From assembly GCF_001436305.1 (NCBI RefSeq), contig NZ_AZFO01000004.1, positions 1 through 64,000 on the forward strand: a DNA stretch of 64,000 nucleotides, written 5' to 3'. Of this stretch, positions 25,077-33,544 are shown one piece after another; position 1 is the stretch's first letter; every line of letters starts with the position of its first letter. The notes beneath the pieces were generated by a model. It was given only the letters and a program-made list of their open reading frames with translations, had not been told where the DNA came from and did no database searches. A program made the translations under genes and the position numbers. This stretch comes from Lactobacillus ultunensis DSM 16047. Lineage in GTDB: Bacteria > Bacillota > Bacilli > Lactobacillales > Lactobacillaceae.

Positions 25077-25724
25077 TTAGACATCAAAAGTTTCAGTAAA
25101 ACTGTCACCGTCGATAAGCATCCGCTTTGCATTGACAGCGTACCAATATGGCATTATTTCAGTATTATCTTCTATTTCTGGTTCATAATCTGCTAAGGCT
25201 AAGATCTTATCAAGATCCTTTTTCTTAATATTAGGGTAGAGGTTAAGAAATGCAGATTCAGTGATGCCGTCTTGTTTGAAACCACTGGAAGAATAGTTTT
25301 CTTTAAAAATATCTTTAAAATCAGATAGATCGTAACGAGGTTTAAAATCTTCATCGAAATATTTTATTTCAATATTTTCTATTTCCATGAAGGCACCAAG
25401 TTGATTGGCCATATGAGGTAGTTTATTTGCTAATTGTTCAACTGTGTAGCCATTTTTTGTATCGGTTGCTTTTTGCTTATGTTGTTTTAGCCAGCTTTCT
25501 CTAATATCATGGGCATCATCACGTTGAGTAATAATGTCTTTTACCTTTTTAATTGTGGCTTCATGGTGGTTAACTGCTTTTTGCCATTCAAGCCGGTTGG
25601 AATACATTTGCCGATATCTAACAGGGTAGGGATGATTAATTGTATTAAAAATAAAATTCAATTTGTCGGTGGAGTATGAATCGAGTTCGTCTTCCCGCCA
25701 TATTAATTCATAATAAGAACTCAT
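25077..25724 (-). CDS. Unknown cytoplasmic protein
   Basis: 215 residues, no signal peptide or membrane segment. Rich in charged residues and aromatic pairs; an internal helix-rich part (HEATIKKVKDIITQRDDAHDIRESW) is followed by GYTVEQLANKLPHMANQLGAFMEIE and a C-terminal half with KKKDLDKILALADYEPEIEDN. ATG 25724 is chosen because AGAAAGG lies 8 nt upstream; GTG 25733 in frame lies on top of that site. Single gene. I do not recognise a family. Confidence 0.6.
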   Translation of the reverse strand: MSSYYELIWREDELDSYSTDKLNFIFNTINHPYPVRYRQMYSNRLEWQKAVNHHEATIKKVKDIITQRDDAHDIRESWLKQHKQKATDTKNGYTVEQLANKLPHMANQLGAFMEIENIEIKYFDEDFKPRYDLSDFKDIFKENYSSSGFKQDGITESAFLNLYPNIKKKDLDKILALADYEPEIEDNTEIMPYWYAVNAKRMLIDGDSFTETFDV

Positions 25725-25899
25725 TAAAGTCACCTTTCTTTTGTTTCTATTATACAGTTAGATTTTTGCGTATAAAAAATTAATTAGATATGTAAGCATA
25801 AATGATTCGAATTATTATATCTTGTGTTAAAGTAACTTTAATTTATAGAAGACCGGAAAAATGCCGGAAATTTTATTGAAAAAAGGAGAATATGAGAGA

Positions 25900-26469
25900 A
25901 TGACAGAGAATAACAAACAAGCTAAAAGCACTGATACCAAGGCAAAAGCCCATTATGATACGGCTATTTTTGCTGGCGGTTGTTTTTGGTGTATGGTAGA
26001 ACCATTTGATACAGTTGATGGAGTCGAAAAAGTGGTTTCTGGTTATACTGGTGGTCATGTTGCTAATCCAACTTATGAGCAAGTATGCACTGGTACAACA
26101 GGCCATACTGAGGCAGTTAAAATTACATATGATCCCAGCAAGATTTCTTATGAAAAACTACTAGATTATTACTGGCAAGTAACTGATCCAACAGATGCAA
26201 TGGGACAGTTTCAAGATCGTGGTGATAATTACCGTCCAGTAATCTTCTATAATTCAGAAATGCAAAAAGAAGCTGCAGAAGAGTCTAAACAAAGACTAGC
26301 AGATAGCGGTTTCTTTGATAAACCAATTGTCACCCAAATTGAAAAAGATAAACCATTTTATCCAGCAGAAGAATATCATCAAAACTTTTATAAAAAGAAT
26401 CCTGAACGTTATGCTTTAGAAGAAGCAGGTGGTCGTGCAGATTACATAAAAAAGCACTGGAACAAGTAG
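25900..26469 (+). CDS. msrA: Peptide methionine sulfoxide reductase A
   Basis: Repairs oxidised methionine using thioredoxin. 189 residues; catalytic Cys 28 in the GGCFWC motif, then [39 protein letters not shown] and a C-terminal [13 protein letters not shown] that contributes active-site Tyr/His. A 20-residue charged N-terminal extension precedes the conserved start. ATG 25900 has AAGGAG 11 nt upstream; a nearer ATG at 25892 is out of frame and stops after three codons, so it may couple translation. No msrB neighbour. Confidence 0.93.
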   Translation: MTENNKQAKSTDTKAKAHYDTAIFAGGCFWCMVEPFDTVDGVEKVVSGYTGGHVANPTYEQVCTGTTGHTEAVKITYDPSKISYEKLLDYYWQVTDPTDAMGQFQDRGDNYRPVIFYNSEMQKEAAEESKQRLADSGFFDKPIVTQIEKDKPFYPAEEYHQNFYKKNPERYALEEAGGRADYIKKHWNK

Positions 26470-26560
26470 TTTTTAGGTTGGTCCTAGCTTCAAATTTTGT
26501 TAAACTTAATATGCTCAATTAAATAAAATAATATATTTGATTTAAGGATTGACATAAAAT

Positions 26561-27439
26561 ATGGATCAATTAGACAAATTCAACAGGCGATATAACTTTA
26601 TTTCAAAGTTATCTGCAGCTTTTTTCTATTCTATCGCGGTAGCCATTGCCTTAAACTTTTTCTGGACTCCAGGACATATGTACTCATCCGGAATTACTGG
26701 TTTTGCGCAACTAGTCAACACCGTTAGTGAACGATATTTACCTTTTACTTTGTCCACATCATTTATGTATTTTGCCTTGAACTTTCCATTGTTCATTTTG
26801 GCTTGGTGCAAGATAGGACATAAATTCACTTTCTTTACTATTATTGCAGTTGCTCTTGGTTCCGTGATGATGCACTTAATTCAGCCACTACAAATGCATT
26901 TGGATCCTGTGGTTTGCGCAATTTTCGGTGCTTCGATCAACGGAATTGGTACCGGATTAGCACTTAAGAATGGGATTTCAACAGGTGGGCTTGATATTAT
27001 TGGAATTGTAATTCGTCAAAAAACCGGTATTAGTTATGGTAAGTTTAATATCTTTATTAATTTAATTATCATTGCTGCGGCTGGTTTTATGTTTGGCTGG
27101 ACACGTGCTTTATACTCAGCTTTGACTATTTTTATTAATGGTCGAGTAATTGATGCGGTTTATACTCAACACCAAAAAATGCAGGTAATGATTGTTACTC
27201 AACATCCTCAACATATTATTGATGGTATTCAAAACCGGATGCATCGTGGTATTACTATTCTTCATGATGCGGAAGGTGCTTACAGTCATATTGAAAAGAC
27301 TGTTTTAATCACTATTATCGATCGTTATGACATGTATGATATTCGTCAGATTGTTCAACATGCTGATCCATATGCATTTATGAGTATAAGTGAAGTTGAA
27401 AAAGTATATGGCCGATTTAAAGAACAAGAAATTGTGTAA
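26561..27439 (+). CDS. YitT-family membrane protein
   Basis: 292 residues: five or six membrane segments in the first 180 residues (first near 20-40, others near 70-90, 94-112, 122-140, 160-180) with the family patterns YSSGITGFAQL and GTGLALKNGISTGGLDIIG, then a cytoplasmic DUF2179-like C-terminal domain (about 205-285; MIVTQHPQHIIDGIQNRMHRGITIL). The family is widespread in Firmicutes, with no agreed substrate. Single gene ending before a bidirectional hairpin. Confidence 0.85.
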   Translation: MDQLDKFNRRYNFISKLSAAFFYSIAVAIALNFFWTPGHMYSSGITGFAQLVNTVSERYLPFTLSTSFMYFALNFPLFILAWCKIGHKFTFFTIIAVALGSVMMHLIQPLQMHLDPVVCAIFGASINGIGTGLALKNGISTGGLDIIGIVIRQKTGISYGKFNIFINLIIIAAAGFMFGWTRALYSALTIFINGRVIDAVYTQHQKMQVMIVTQHPQHIIDGIQNRMHRGITILHDAEGAYSHIEKTVLITIIDRYDMYDIRQIVQHADPYAFMSISEVEKVYGRFKEQEIV

Positions 27440-27445
27440 AAAGAA

Positions 27446-27476
27446 AAAGCTTGAAGTTCTTGAAACTTCAAGCTTT
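27446..27476. terminator. Bidirectional terminator
   Basis: AAAGCTTGAAGT (27446-27457) pairs with ACTTCAAGCTTT (27465-27476), between convergent yitT-like and M23-type genes. Confidence 0.8.
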
Positions 27477-27493
27477 CTTATTTGTTTAGATTT

Positions 27494-28141
27494 TTATTTC
27501 CTATAATGTTTCTTAATTACACTGATTGGATTAAGCCAAGTACCATTATTTACGTTCCAGTTGTTGCAAGGAAAGCCATGCTTGTTAATGTACTTTTTAG
27601 TGGTTTTGGTTAAACCTAAATGAAGGTGAGAACCAGTTAATTTGCCAATCTTTTGACCAGCTTTTACTTTTTGACCAGTTTTTACATATATATCACGTTT
27701 CTTGGTAAAACCTTCCTGGTAGATTTCTACATATTTATCAGGACTGATTATCCAAATGAACCAGCCTAATCCGTTAGCATAACCCACTTTTTTTACAGTA
27801 CCTGGATGAATTGCATAAACGGGTGAATAACCAACTTCTGAGTGACCAAAGTCCCAACCATCGTGAAAGTATGAAGGTGGGTTAACTGAACGCAAGTAGT
27901 TAGTCATTCCAAATACTTGAGCGTTAAACATAGGACGTACACCATATTTTTCACAAGCCTTAAATGGATAAGTCCATTTATAAGTCTTTTTAGTGGTGTC
28001 TTTGTTAGCATCAACTGTGTCAGTTATATTAGTTATAGGATTACTATCAATCGTATCAGCTGAAGCAACAGTTGACATGCTTACACTTGAACCCAATAAA
28101 ACTGCACCTAATAAAGTAATAATTTGTTTACGAAATTTCAT
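27494..28141 (-). CDS. Secreted M23 (LytM-type) metallopeptidase-like protein
   Basis: 215 residues. Signal peptide MKFRKQIITLLGAVLLGSS with cleavage near VASAD (about 28), a short linker, then an M23 fold: HDGWD (His 93, Asp 97) and HLH (His 172, His 174) supply the zinc ligands and catalytic His, so a peptidoglycan endopeptidase is plausible. VYAIHPGTVKKVGYANGLGW and TGQKVKAGQKIGKLTGSHLHLG are typical core strands. There is no wall-binding domain. It is closely related to the protein at 41823-42485. The upstream region carries repeated TGTAAC motifs. Confidence 0.82.
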   Translation of the reverse strand: MKFRKQIITLLGAVLLGSSVSMSTVASADTIDSNPITNITDTVDANKDTTKKTYKWTYPFKACEKYGVRPMFNAQVFGMTNYLRSVNPPSYFHDGWDFGHSEVGYSPVYAIHPGTVKKVGYANGLGWFIWIISPDKYVEIYQEGFTKKRDIYVKTGQKVKAGQKIGKLTGSHLHLGLTKTTKKYINKHGFPCNNWNVNNGTWLNPISVIKKHYRK

Positions 28142-28198
28142 CTATTATAAAACCAGGACGTTCCTGATTTTTTCTCCTTTCTATAAGTGACCTAGACC

Positions 28199-28232
28199 AT
28201 TGTAACGCAGTAATTTTATGTAACCGTTACAA
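28199..28232. repeat. Inverted TTGTAACG / CGTTACAA repeat upstream of the M23 gene
   Basis: TTGTAACG (28200-28207) and CGTTACAA (28225-28232), plus an inner hyphenated palindrome TGTAAC-C-GTTACA (28219-28231). It lies 58-91 nt upstream of the M23 start, in the promoter region; likely an operator. Confidence 0.5.
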
Positions 28233-28260
28233 AATTGTTGCCACTAACTAAAAGATAGAA

Positions 28261-28290
28261 AAAAGACTGAAACTTTAGTCTCAGTCTTTT
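28261..28290 (-). terminator. Terminator of the ppsR gene
   Basis: AAAAGACTGA (28261-28270) pairs with TCAGTCTTTT (28281-28290). On the minus strand it follows the stop at 28313 and ends in a T-run. Confidence 0.8.
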
Positions 28291-28312
28291 AAATATTAAA
28301 TATAATTATTTA

Positions 28313-29149
28313 TTACTTAGCGTAGTCGTCAATACCCAAGTGTTCCAAAATTAGAGCAGCAGTTTCTTCAATTGAACGGTGGGCTACATTAATTACGTAG
28401 CATCCCAACTTCTTGTATAAAGCTTGTGCTGACTCAAGTTCCTTGTTGATTGAATCCATGTTTGAATAGGTCGTATCTGGGTTAAGACCGTAGGCAATCA
28501 TTCTTTGACGTCTAATTTCATTTAAAACAGATGGGTCATTAGTCAAACCGATAATCTTCTTTGGATCAATTTCGTAAATTTCTTTTGGAATATGAGTTTC
28601 AGGAACCAGTGGTAAGTTAGCAACCTTCAAATTCTTATTTGCCAAGAATAATGAAAGTGGAGTCTTAGAAGTTCTAGAAACACCAAGTAAAACTACGTCA
28701 GCTTCTAGGAATCCTTTTGGATCTTTACCATCATCATACATTACAGCGAATTCCATTGCAGAAATTCTATCGAAGTACTTCTGATTCAAACTGTGCTGTG
28801 CACCAATCTTTTGGTCTGGCTTCATGTGAGTAGTTTGTTGAATGGCTTCAACTACAGGAGAAAAGATGTCAACACACTGAATATTATGTTCACGTGCAAA
28901 TTTGATAACTGGCATTTGCATTTCATCTTTTACTAAACTATAGATGATAACCGAATTTGGATACTTTTGAATTTCTTCTAAGACTTCATCCAATTTTTGT
29001 TGATTAGTAATAAATGGGTAACGACGATAATTAATTTTGGCATTTGGAAATTCAGCAGCGGCTGCAGTGGCGTTGCTAAATGCGGTATCACCAGCGGCAT
29101 CTGAAATAATGATGATATTTAATTCATTTTGATCTTTTGTTTCTGCCAT
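28313..29149 (-). CDS. ppsR: PEP synthase / PPDK regulatory kinase-phosphorylase (DUF299)
   Basis: 278 residues of the family that inactivates PEP synthase or pyruvate phosphate dikinase by ADP-dependent phosphorylation of a Thr near the catalytic His and reverses this with phosphate. Seen: N-terminal IIIISDAAGDTA, central P-loop GVSRTSKTPLSLFLANK (about residues 155-171), and IIGLTNDPSVLNEIRRQR. Length is typical. The obvious target, pps, lies about 26 kb away in this window with a nonsense codon. A partial cre-like sequence (TGAAAGCGGATTAACA, 29184-29199) lies upstream but has mismatches. Confidence 0.9.
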   Translation of the reverse strand: MAETKDQNELNIIIISDAAGDTAFSNATAAAAEFPNAKINYRRYPFITNQQKLDEVLEEIQKYPNSVIIYSLVKDEMQMPVIKFAREHNIQCVDIFSPVVEAIQQTTHMKPDQKIGAQHSLNQKYFDRISAMEFAVMYDDGKDPKGFLEADVVLLGVSRTSKTPLSLFLANKNLKVANLPLVPETHIPKEIYEIDPKKIIGLTNDPSVLNEIRRQRMIAYGLNPDTTYSNMDSINKELESAQALYKKLGCYVINVAHRSIEETAALILEHLGIDDYAK

Positions 29150-29248
29150 ATTAGCACCTCTTTCTGAAATAATTATACTATTAATGAAAGCGGATTAACA
29201 AGGAAATTCAAGCGATAAACTTTTTCAAAAAATATTTATAAATTGGTA

Positions 29249-29276
29249 TTGACCCTAAAGATTTGTTTGGTATAAT
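29249..29276 (+). promoter_or_regulatory. Promoter of rpsU
   Basis: TTGACC (29249-29254), 16-nt spacer, TGG then perfect TATAAT (29271-29276), an extended -10. Confidence 0.8.
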
Positions 29277-29289
29277 TTAAGTAAATGTA

Positions 29290-29302
29290 TGGCGTAACGC
29301 CA
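29290..29302 (+). other. Small hairpin in the rpsU leader
   Basis: TGGCG-TAA-CGCCA, a 5-bp stem with a 3-base loop, 9 nt before the strong ribosome-binding site AAGGAGGG. Confidence 0.45.
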
Positions 29303-29325
29303 AGAAATGGAAGGAGGGATCACAC

Positions 29326-29502
29326 ATGGCTAAGACAATCGTTCACGAAAACGAGTCTATTGATGATGCTCTTCGTCGTTTCAAGCGTTCCGTTTCTAGA
29401 AGTGGTACCTTACAAGAATACCGCAAGCGCGAATTCTACGAAAAACCAAGTGTTCGTAGAAAGCTTAAGTCAGAAGCTGCTCGTAAGCGTAGACATTATT
29501 AA
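29326..29502 (+). CDS. rpsU: Ribosomal protein S21
   Basis: 58 residues of the 30S subunit: [21 protein letters not shown] at the start, [19 protein letters not shown] in the middle and a basic C-terminus [11 protein letters not shown], the expected length and composition. ATG 29326 follows AAGGAGGGATCACAC. An overlapping frame in the same region is not coding. Own promoter and own strong terminator. It is followed by yqeY as in many Firmicutes. Confidence 0.97.
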
Positions 29503-29512
29503 TAATTTTTGG

Positions 29513-29545
29513 AAAAGCTCACCCGGGATTGGGTGAGCTTTTTGT
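29513..29545 (+). terminator. Terminator of rpsU
   Basis: AAAAGCTCACCC (29513-29524) pairs with GGGTGAGCTTTT (29531-29542), then T-rich sequence. Confidence 0.9.
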
Positions 29546-29670
29546 TTTACATAAAAGCACTATTCATATTATAGATTATGTTAAATAAATAGATAACAGA
29601 TTTATTTTCGTTAGACATTTAGTTTGTTATAATATTATTGGGTTTTTAATAGAAAGAAGGAATTATTAAA

Positions 29671-30114
29671 TTGAGTTTGTCAGAGAAAATTATGACTGAT
29701 ATGAAAACAGCCATGAAGAATCACGACAAAACTACTCTTAATACTGTTCGAATGATTAAGTCTGCATTGATGAACGAAAAAATCAAATTAGGACATGATT
29801 TGAATTCGGATGAAGAATTAACTGTTCTTAATCGTGAGAAAAAGCAAAGAGAAGAATCAATCGAAGAATTTGCAAAAGCAAAGCGCGATGACTTAGTTGA
29901 AGAAACTAAGAAAGAATTAGCAGTAGTTGAGAAGTATTTGCCTAAACAAATGAGCAAAGATGAATTGGAAGCTGCTGTTAAAGAAACGATTGATGAAGTT
30001 GGCGCTAAAGGCAAGTCCGATTTTGGTAAAGTCATGAAGTCTTTAATGCCTAAAATCAAGGGACGTGCTGATGGTAAAGCTGCTTCACAAGCAGTTCGTG
30101 ATCAGCTGAATTAG
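29671..30114 (+). CDS. yqeY: YqeY (GatB/Yqey-domain) protein
   Basis: 147 residues; the domain also ends the GatB subunit of tRNA amidotransferase and is thought to touch tRNA. Seen: LSEKIMTDMKTAMKNHDKTTLNTVRMIKSAL, residues 3-33 shown here by their ends, then EYLPKQMSKDEL-like LPKQMSKDELEAAV and KSDFGKVMKSLMPKIKGRADGK. Starts at TTG 29671 after AAGGA. An extended -10 (TGTTATAAT near 29625) lies upstream. First of a run of co-directed genes; the phoH-like gene follows after 26 nt. Confidence 0.88.
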   Translation: MSLSEKIMTDMKTAMKNHDKTTLNTVRMIKSALMNEKIKLGHDLNSDEELTVLNREKKQREESIEEFAKAKRDDLVEETKKELAVVEKYLPKQMSKDELEAAVKETIDEVGAKGKSDFGKVMKSLMPKIKGRADGKAASQAVRDQLN

Positions 30115-30140
30115 TTATAAACAAGAAGGAGCGGATCTTT

Positions 30141-31100
30141 TTGGCTCAAACAACTTTTACACCTCAAAAACCAGAGAATATTCAAAAATTAGTTGGAGTT
30201 AATGATGGGAATCTAAAGCTTCTTTCTGAAGGTTATGATTTATCTGTGTCAGATACCGGTAATGAAATTGTCATTACAGGTGATGATGAGGCAAATATCA
30301 AAAAAGTTATTGCTGTTCTAAAAGCATTAGACAGTGTTGTGAATACCGGCGTTAACGTTGGCGCGCCCGACACGGTCAGCGCGATGAAGATGGCTGATAA
30401 GGGTACAACCGAATATTTTGCAGACTTATATAAGAAAGTTTTAATTCGGGATGCTAAAGGTAGACCGATTAGAGTTAAAAATATGGGTCAAAAGCGTTAT
30501 GTTGAAGCTATTGATAAATCTGACGTTGTTTTTGGAATAGGACCAGCGGGAACTGGTAAGACTTTTTTGGCAGTTGTTTGTGCAATTGCAGCCTTTAAAA
30601 AGGGAGAGGTTTCTCGGATCATCTTAACAAGACCGGCTGTTGAAGCTGGTGAATCACTTGGATTTTTGCCTGGTGATTTGAAGGAAAAAGTTGATCCATA
30701 TTTGAGACCAATTTATGATTCTTTGTACGCTATTCTTGGTAATAATACGACTGACCGCTTAATGGAACGTGGCGTAATTGAAGTTGCTCCGCTAGCTTAT
30801 ATGCGTGGGCGTACGCTTGATGATGCCTTTGTAATTCTTGACGAAGCCCAAAATACTACTGATGCACAAATGAAGATGTTTTTGACACGTCTTGGGTTTA
30901 ATTCCAAGATGGTTGTAAACGGAGATATGACTCAAGTCGATTTACCGGGACGACAGCATAGCGGTTTAATCGACGCAAAGCACATATTGAAGAATATTGA
31001 CCAAATCAAATTCATCAACTTTTCTGCAAATGACGTTGTTCGTCACCCTGTAGTTGCTAAAATTATTACTGCTTATGAAAAAGAGGACATTAAACATTAA
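30141..31100 (+). CDS. phoH: PhoH-like ATPase
   Basis: 319 residues with an N-terminal KH-like region (about 1-95), then the PhoH P-loop domain: Walker A FGIGPAGTGKTFLAV (residues about 134-148), ILTRPAVEAGESLGFLPGDLKEK, Walker B AFVILDEAQNTT and MVVNGDMTQVDLPG. The family is linked to RNA metabolism and phosphate stress. Start TTG 30141 with AAGGAG 8 nt upstream. Next to ybeY and era, as in most Firmicutes. Confidence 0.92.
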   Translation: MAQTTFTPQKPENIQKLVGVNDGNLKLLSEGYDLSVSDTGNEIVITGDDEANIKKVIAVLKALDSVVNTGVNVGAPDTVSAMKMADKGTTEYFADLYKKVLIRDAKGRPIRVKNMGQKRYVEAIDKSDVVFGIGPAGTGKTFLAVVCAIAAFKKGEVSRIILTRPAVEAGESLGFLPGDLKEKVDPYLRPIYDSLYAILGNNTTDRLMERGVIEVAPLAYMRGRTLDDAFVILDEAQNTTDAQMKMFLTRLGFNSKMVVNGDMTQVDLPGRQHSGLIDAKHILKNIDQIKFINFSANDVVRHPVVAKIITAYEKEDIKH

Positions 31101-31102
31101 AA

Positions 31103-31627
31103 ATGGATCCAATTGATATTACATATAATGATGAAGTTGGCTTTTTAGATGATAAAAAGCGTGACTGGCAGGACTGGATTATGAAGCTCTTACTTTTAGC
31201 TAAAAAGGAAATAGGCAAGACTAATAACTTAGAAATGAGTATTAATTTTGTTGACGAAGATCGTAGTCATGAGATTAATTTGAAATATCGTGACAAAGAT
31301 CGTCCAACTGATGTGATTTCTTTTGCAATTGAAGATGGTGAGGATTCAATTGACTTAGCTGCCTTTGAGGATGATCCAGATTTTCAAGAGGATATCGGGG
31401 ATCTATTTATGTGTCCGAGTGTTATTAAGCGTCATAGTAAAGAATATGGTACAGGGTTTGATCGAGAATTTGGCTACACAGTTGTTCACGGCTTTTTGCA
31501 CTTAAATGGCTATGACCACATTAAGCCAGAAGAAGCTAAAGAAATGTTTGGTATTCAGGGAAAGGTGCTAGAAGATTATGGCTTGCCACTTTATCCTGAT
31601 CAGTTAGATGAAGGCAGAGGTAAATAA
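31103..31627 (+). CDS. ybeY: Endoribonuclease YbeY (16S rRNA 3' maturation)
   Basis: 174 residues. The zinc site [11 protein letters not shown] (about residues 129-139) has all three His; [16 protein letters not shown] is the second family motif. It trims 16S rRNA and takes part in ribosome quality control. Starts 2 nt after phoH and its stop overlaps the era start (TAATG). In many Firmicutes dgkA and cdd lie between ybeY and era; here they are absent. Confidence 0.94.
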   Translation: MDPIDITYNDEVGFLDDKKRDWQDWIMKLLLLAKKEIGKTNNLEMSINFVDEDRSHEINLKYRDKDRPTDVISFAIEDGEDSIDLAAFEDDPDFQEDIGDLFMCPSVIKRHSKEYGTGFDREFGYTVVHGFLHLNGYDHIKPEEAKEMFGIQGKVLEDYGLPLYPDQLDEGRGK

Positions 31628-32532
31628 TGGAAGAAAAAGATTTTAAATCTGGCTTTGTTGCTTTAATTGGTCGTCCTAATGTTGGCAAATCAACTTTAAT
31701 GAACTACTTAGTTGGTCAAAAAGTGGCGATTACGTCAAATAAGCCTCAGACAACGCGAAATCGTATCTCAGGCATATATACTTCTAATAAAATGCAAGTA
31801 GTTTTTGTTGATACACCAGGTATCTTTAAACCTCATTCAAAGCTTGACGATTACATGGATAAAGCTAGTCTTTCAAGTTTAAATGACGTAGATTTGGTTT
31901 TATTTATGGTTGAACCTGAGGAAATTGGTAAAGGTGATCAATATATCGCTGACTTGTTAAAGGAAGTAAAAGTTCCTGTATTTTTAGTAATTAATAAGGT
32001 TGATCAAATTCATCCTAATAAACTTCTGCCAATCATGGATTCGTATCATAAACTTGAAGGATTTAAAGAGATACTACCGATTTCTGCTACTCAAGGTATT
32101 GGTATTGAAGATTTGCTTGGTACAATTAATAAATATTTGCCAGAAGGACCGCAATATTATGGTGCTGATCAGATCACAGATCGTCCAGAATATTTTGTTG
32201 TTGCTGAACTTATTCGTGAACAGATCTTAGTTCTTACTTCACAAGAAGTACCGCACGCTACCGCGGTTGCAGTAGATCACATGAATAAGCATGAAAGAGG
32301 CAAATTGGTCATTGAAGCAACTATTTATGTTGAAAAAGATGGACAAAAGGGCATTATCATAGGTAAAGGTGGTAAGATGCTCAAGCAAATTGGTATAAAT
32401 TCTCGCAAAGAAATTGAAAATTTATTGGGAGAAAAAGTCAATTTGCGTCTCTGGGTTAAGGTTCAATATAACTGGCGCTCAGATCCAGGCTTTTTGAAGC
32501 AAATTGGGTATGATAAAAAGGAACTCAGTTAA
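31627..32532 (+). CDS. era: GTPase Era
   Basis: 301 residues. G1 [10 protein letters not shown]2 region PQTTRN, G3 DTPG, G4 NKVD and a C-terminal KH domain with [15 protein letters not shown]. It binds the 3' end of 16S rRNA during 30S assembly. Start overlaps the ybeY stop; recO begins directly after its stop. Confidence 0.97.
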   Translation: MEEKDFKSGFVALIGRPNVGKSTLMNYLVGQKVAITSNKPQTTRNRISGIYTSNKMQVVFVDTPGIFKPHSKLDDYMDKASLSSLNDVDLVLFMVEPEEIGKGDQYIADLLKEVKVPVFLVINKVDQIHPNKLLPIMDSYHKLEGFKEILPISATQGIGIEDLLGTINKYLPEGPQYYGADQITDRPEYFVVAELIREQILVLTSQEVPHATAVAVDHMNKHERGKLVIEATIYVEKDGQKGIIIGKGGKMLKQIGINSRKEIENLLGEKVNLRLWVKVQYNWRSDPGFLKQIGYDKKELS

Positions 32533-33285
32533 ATGGTACGTGAACTTAAAGAAGTTCAGGGTATTATTTTCAAAAGACAAAAATATAAAGAAGCAGATTT
32601 ATTAGCTAAAATTATGACTAAACAAGATGGTATTATTACTTTAATTGTGAAAGGTGCTTTAAGACCGAAATCACGATTAAGTGCGGCCACGTTGAATTTT
32701 TCAACAGGTACTTATATCATCTATACTAGTGGTCATGGTTTAAGCAATCTGCGTACGTATAAAGAAGTAAAGCAATTCGATGGTCTTTATCATGATTTGA
32801 CCAAGAACGCTTATGCTTCTTTTATTTTTGACTTAATTGACCATGCTTTTGTTGAATATCAGCCGATTGGTAAATATTACAACTTGGCTCTTTTTGCCCT
32901 GAACAAGATTGACAAAGGCGTAGATAGTGAAATGATTACCCAAATTGTACAAATGAAAATGTTAAGTGCTTATGGCGTAGAACCGGAGTTACGGCATTGT
33001 GTAATTTGTGGTAAGGAAAAAGGTGTTTTTGATTATTCAATTAAATTAGGCGGTATTGTGTGCAGTGATCATTTTGGTGTAGTTAATAGTCGCATGCATT
33101 TAAAACCTAAAGAAACCGCTGTATTGAGAACAATTGCTTTATTACCGATTGATCGACTTGGAACAATATCCATCAATGAAGAAACAAAAAAAGCTACACG
33201 CAAAGCAATTGATCGTATTTATAGAGAAACAATTGATTTGAATTTAAAAACTAAAAAGTTTTTGGATGAATTAAAGCTATTTTAG
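32533..33285 (+). CDS. recO: DNA repair protein RecO
   Basis: 250 residues. An N-terminal OB fold ([28 protein letters not shown], residues about 5-32) is followed by a helical domain and a zinc-like region [23 protein letters not shown]. RecO anneals SSB-coated DNA and loads RecA with RecR. Starts immediately after era, so co-translated. Followed by the T-box leader of glyQS. Confidence 0.93.
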   Translation: MVRELKEVQGIIFKRQKYKEADLLAKIMTKQDGIITLIVKGALRPKSRLSAATLNFSTGTYIIYTSGHGLSNLRTYKEVKQFDGLYHDLTKNAYASFIFDLIDHAFVEYQPIGKYYNLALFALNKIDKGVDSEMITQIVQMKMLSAYGVEPELRHCVICGKEKGVFDYSIKLGGIVCSDHFGVVNSRMHLKPKETAVLRTIALLPIDRLGTISINEETKKATRKAIDRIYRETIDLNLKTKKFLDELKLF

Positions 33286-33347
33286 TCAGTTAAAAATATG
33301 GTTAATCCCTGATTCATGTGTTAAAATAAAAACGTACGTGGCAATAA

Positions 33348-33514
33348 TGAGGATTAGAAAAGTACTAGTTCAGCGAATGCCGTTTGGTGAGAGGGCATCT
33401 AGGAAAAGGCACCTCTAGCCATGTCCAATTAAGTGCAGGAAGAAGACTTCCTGAATTAGGGTGGAACCGCGATATATTTCGTCCCTATGCAAAATTTTGC
33501 ATAGGCTTTTTTTA
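33348..33514 (+). promoter_or_regulatory. Glycyl T-box riboswitch with terminator
   Basis: The T-box sequence AGGGTGGAACCGCG lies at 33458-33471. A terminator hairpin follows: CCTATGCAAA (33484-33493) with TTTGCATAGG (33496-33505) and a T-run to 33514. Upstream stem I carries AGTA and GCGAA elements; GGC at 33408-33410 is a candidate specifier codon for glycine. Uncharged tRNA-Gly would favour the antiterminator and read-through into glyQ. Confidence 0.9.
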
Positions 33515-33544
33515 TGGCCTAGCGCAGGAGGAGAATTAAGGAAA

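Noticed and set aside
28199-28232. WalR (YycF) box upstream of the M23 gene
   Set aside because: WalR sites are direct repeats of TGTWAH with 5-nt spacing; here the repeats are inverted or 18 nt apart.
29184-29199. cre site upstream of ppsR
   Set aside because: TGAAAGCGGATTAACA keeps the left half, but the right half is shifted and has two mismatches to the consensus.
29285-29536. 83-residue frame overlapping rpsU
   Set aside because: rpsU in another frame is unmistakable (S21 sequence, strong ribosome-binding site); the other frame is a by-product.
33461-33544. N-terminal extension of glyQ into the T-box
   Set aside because: The bases are the T-box and terminator; the GlyQ family begins at ATG 33545 with a good ribosome-binding site.
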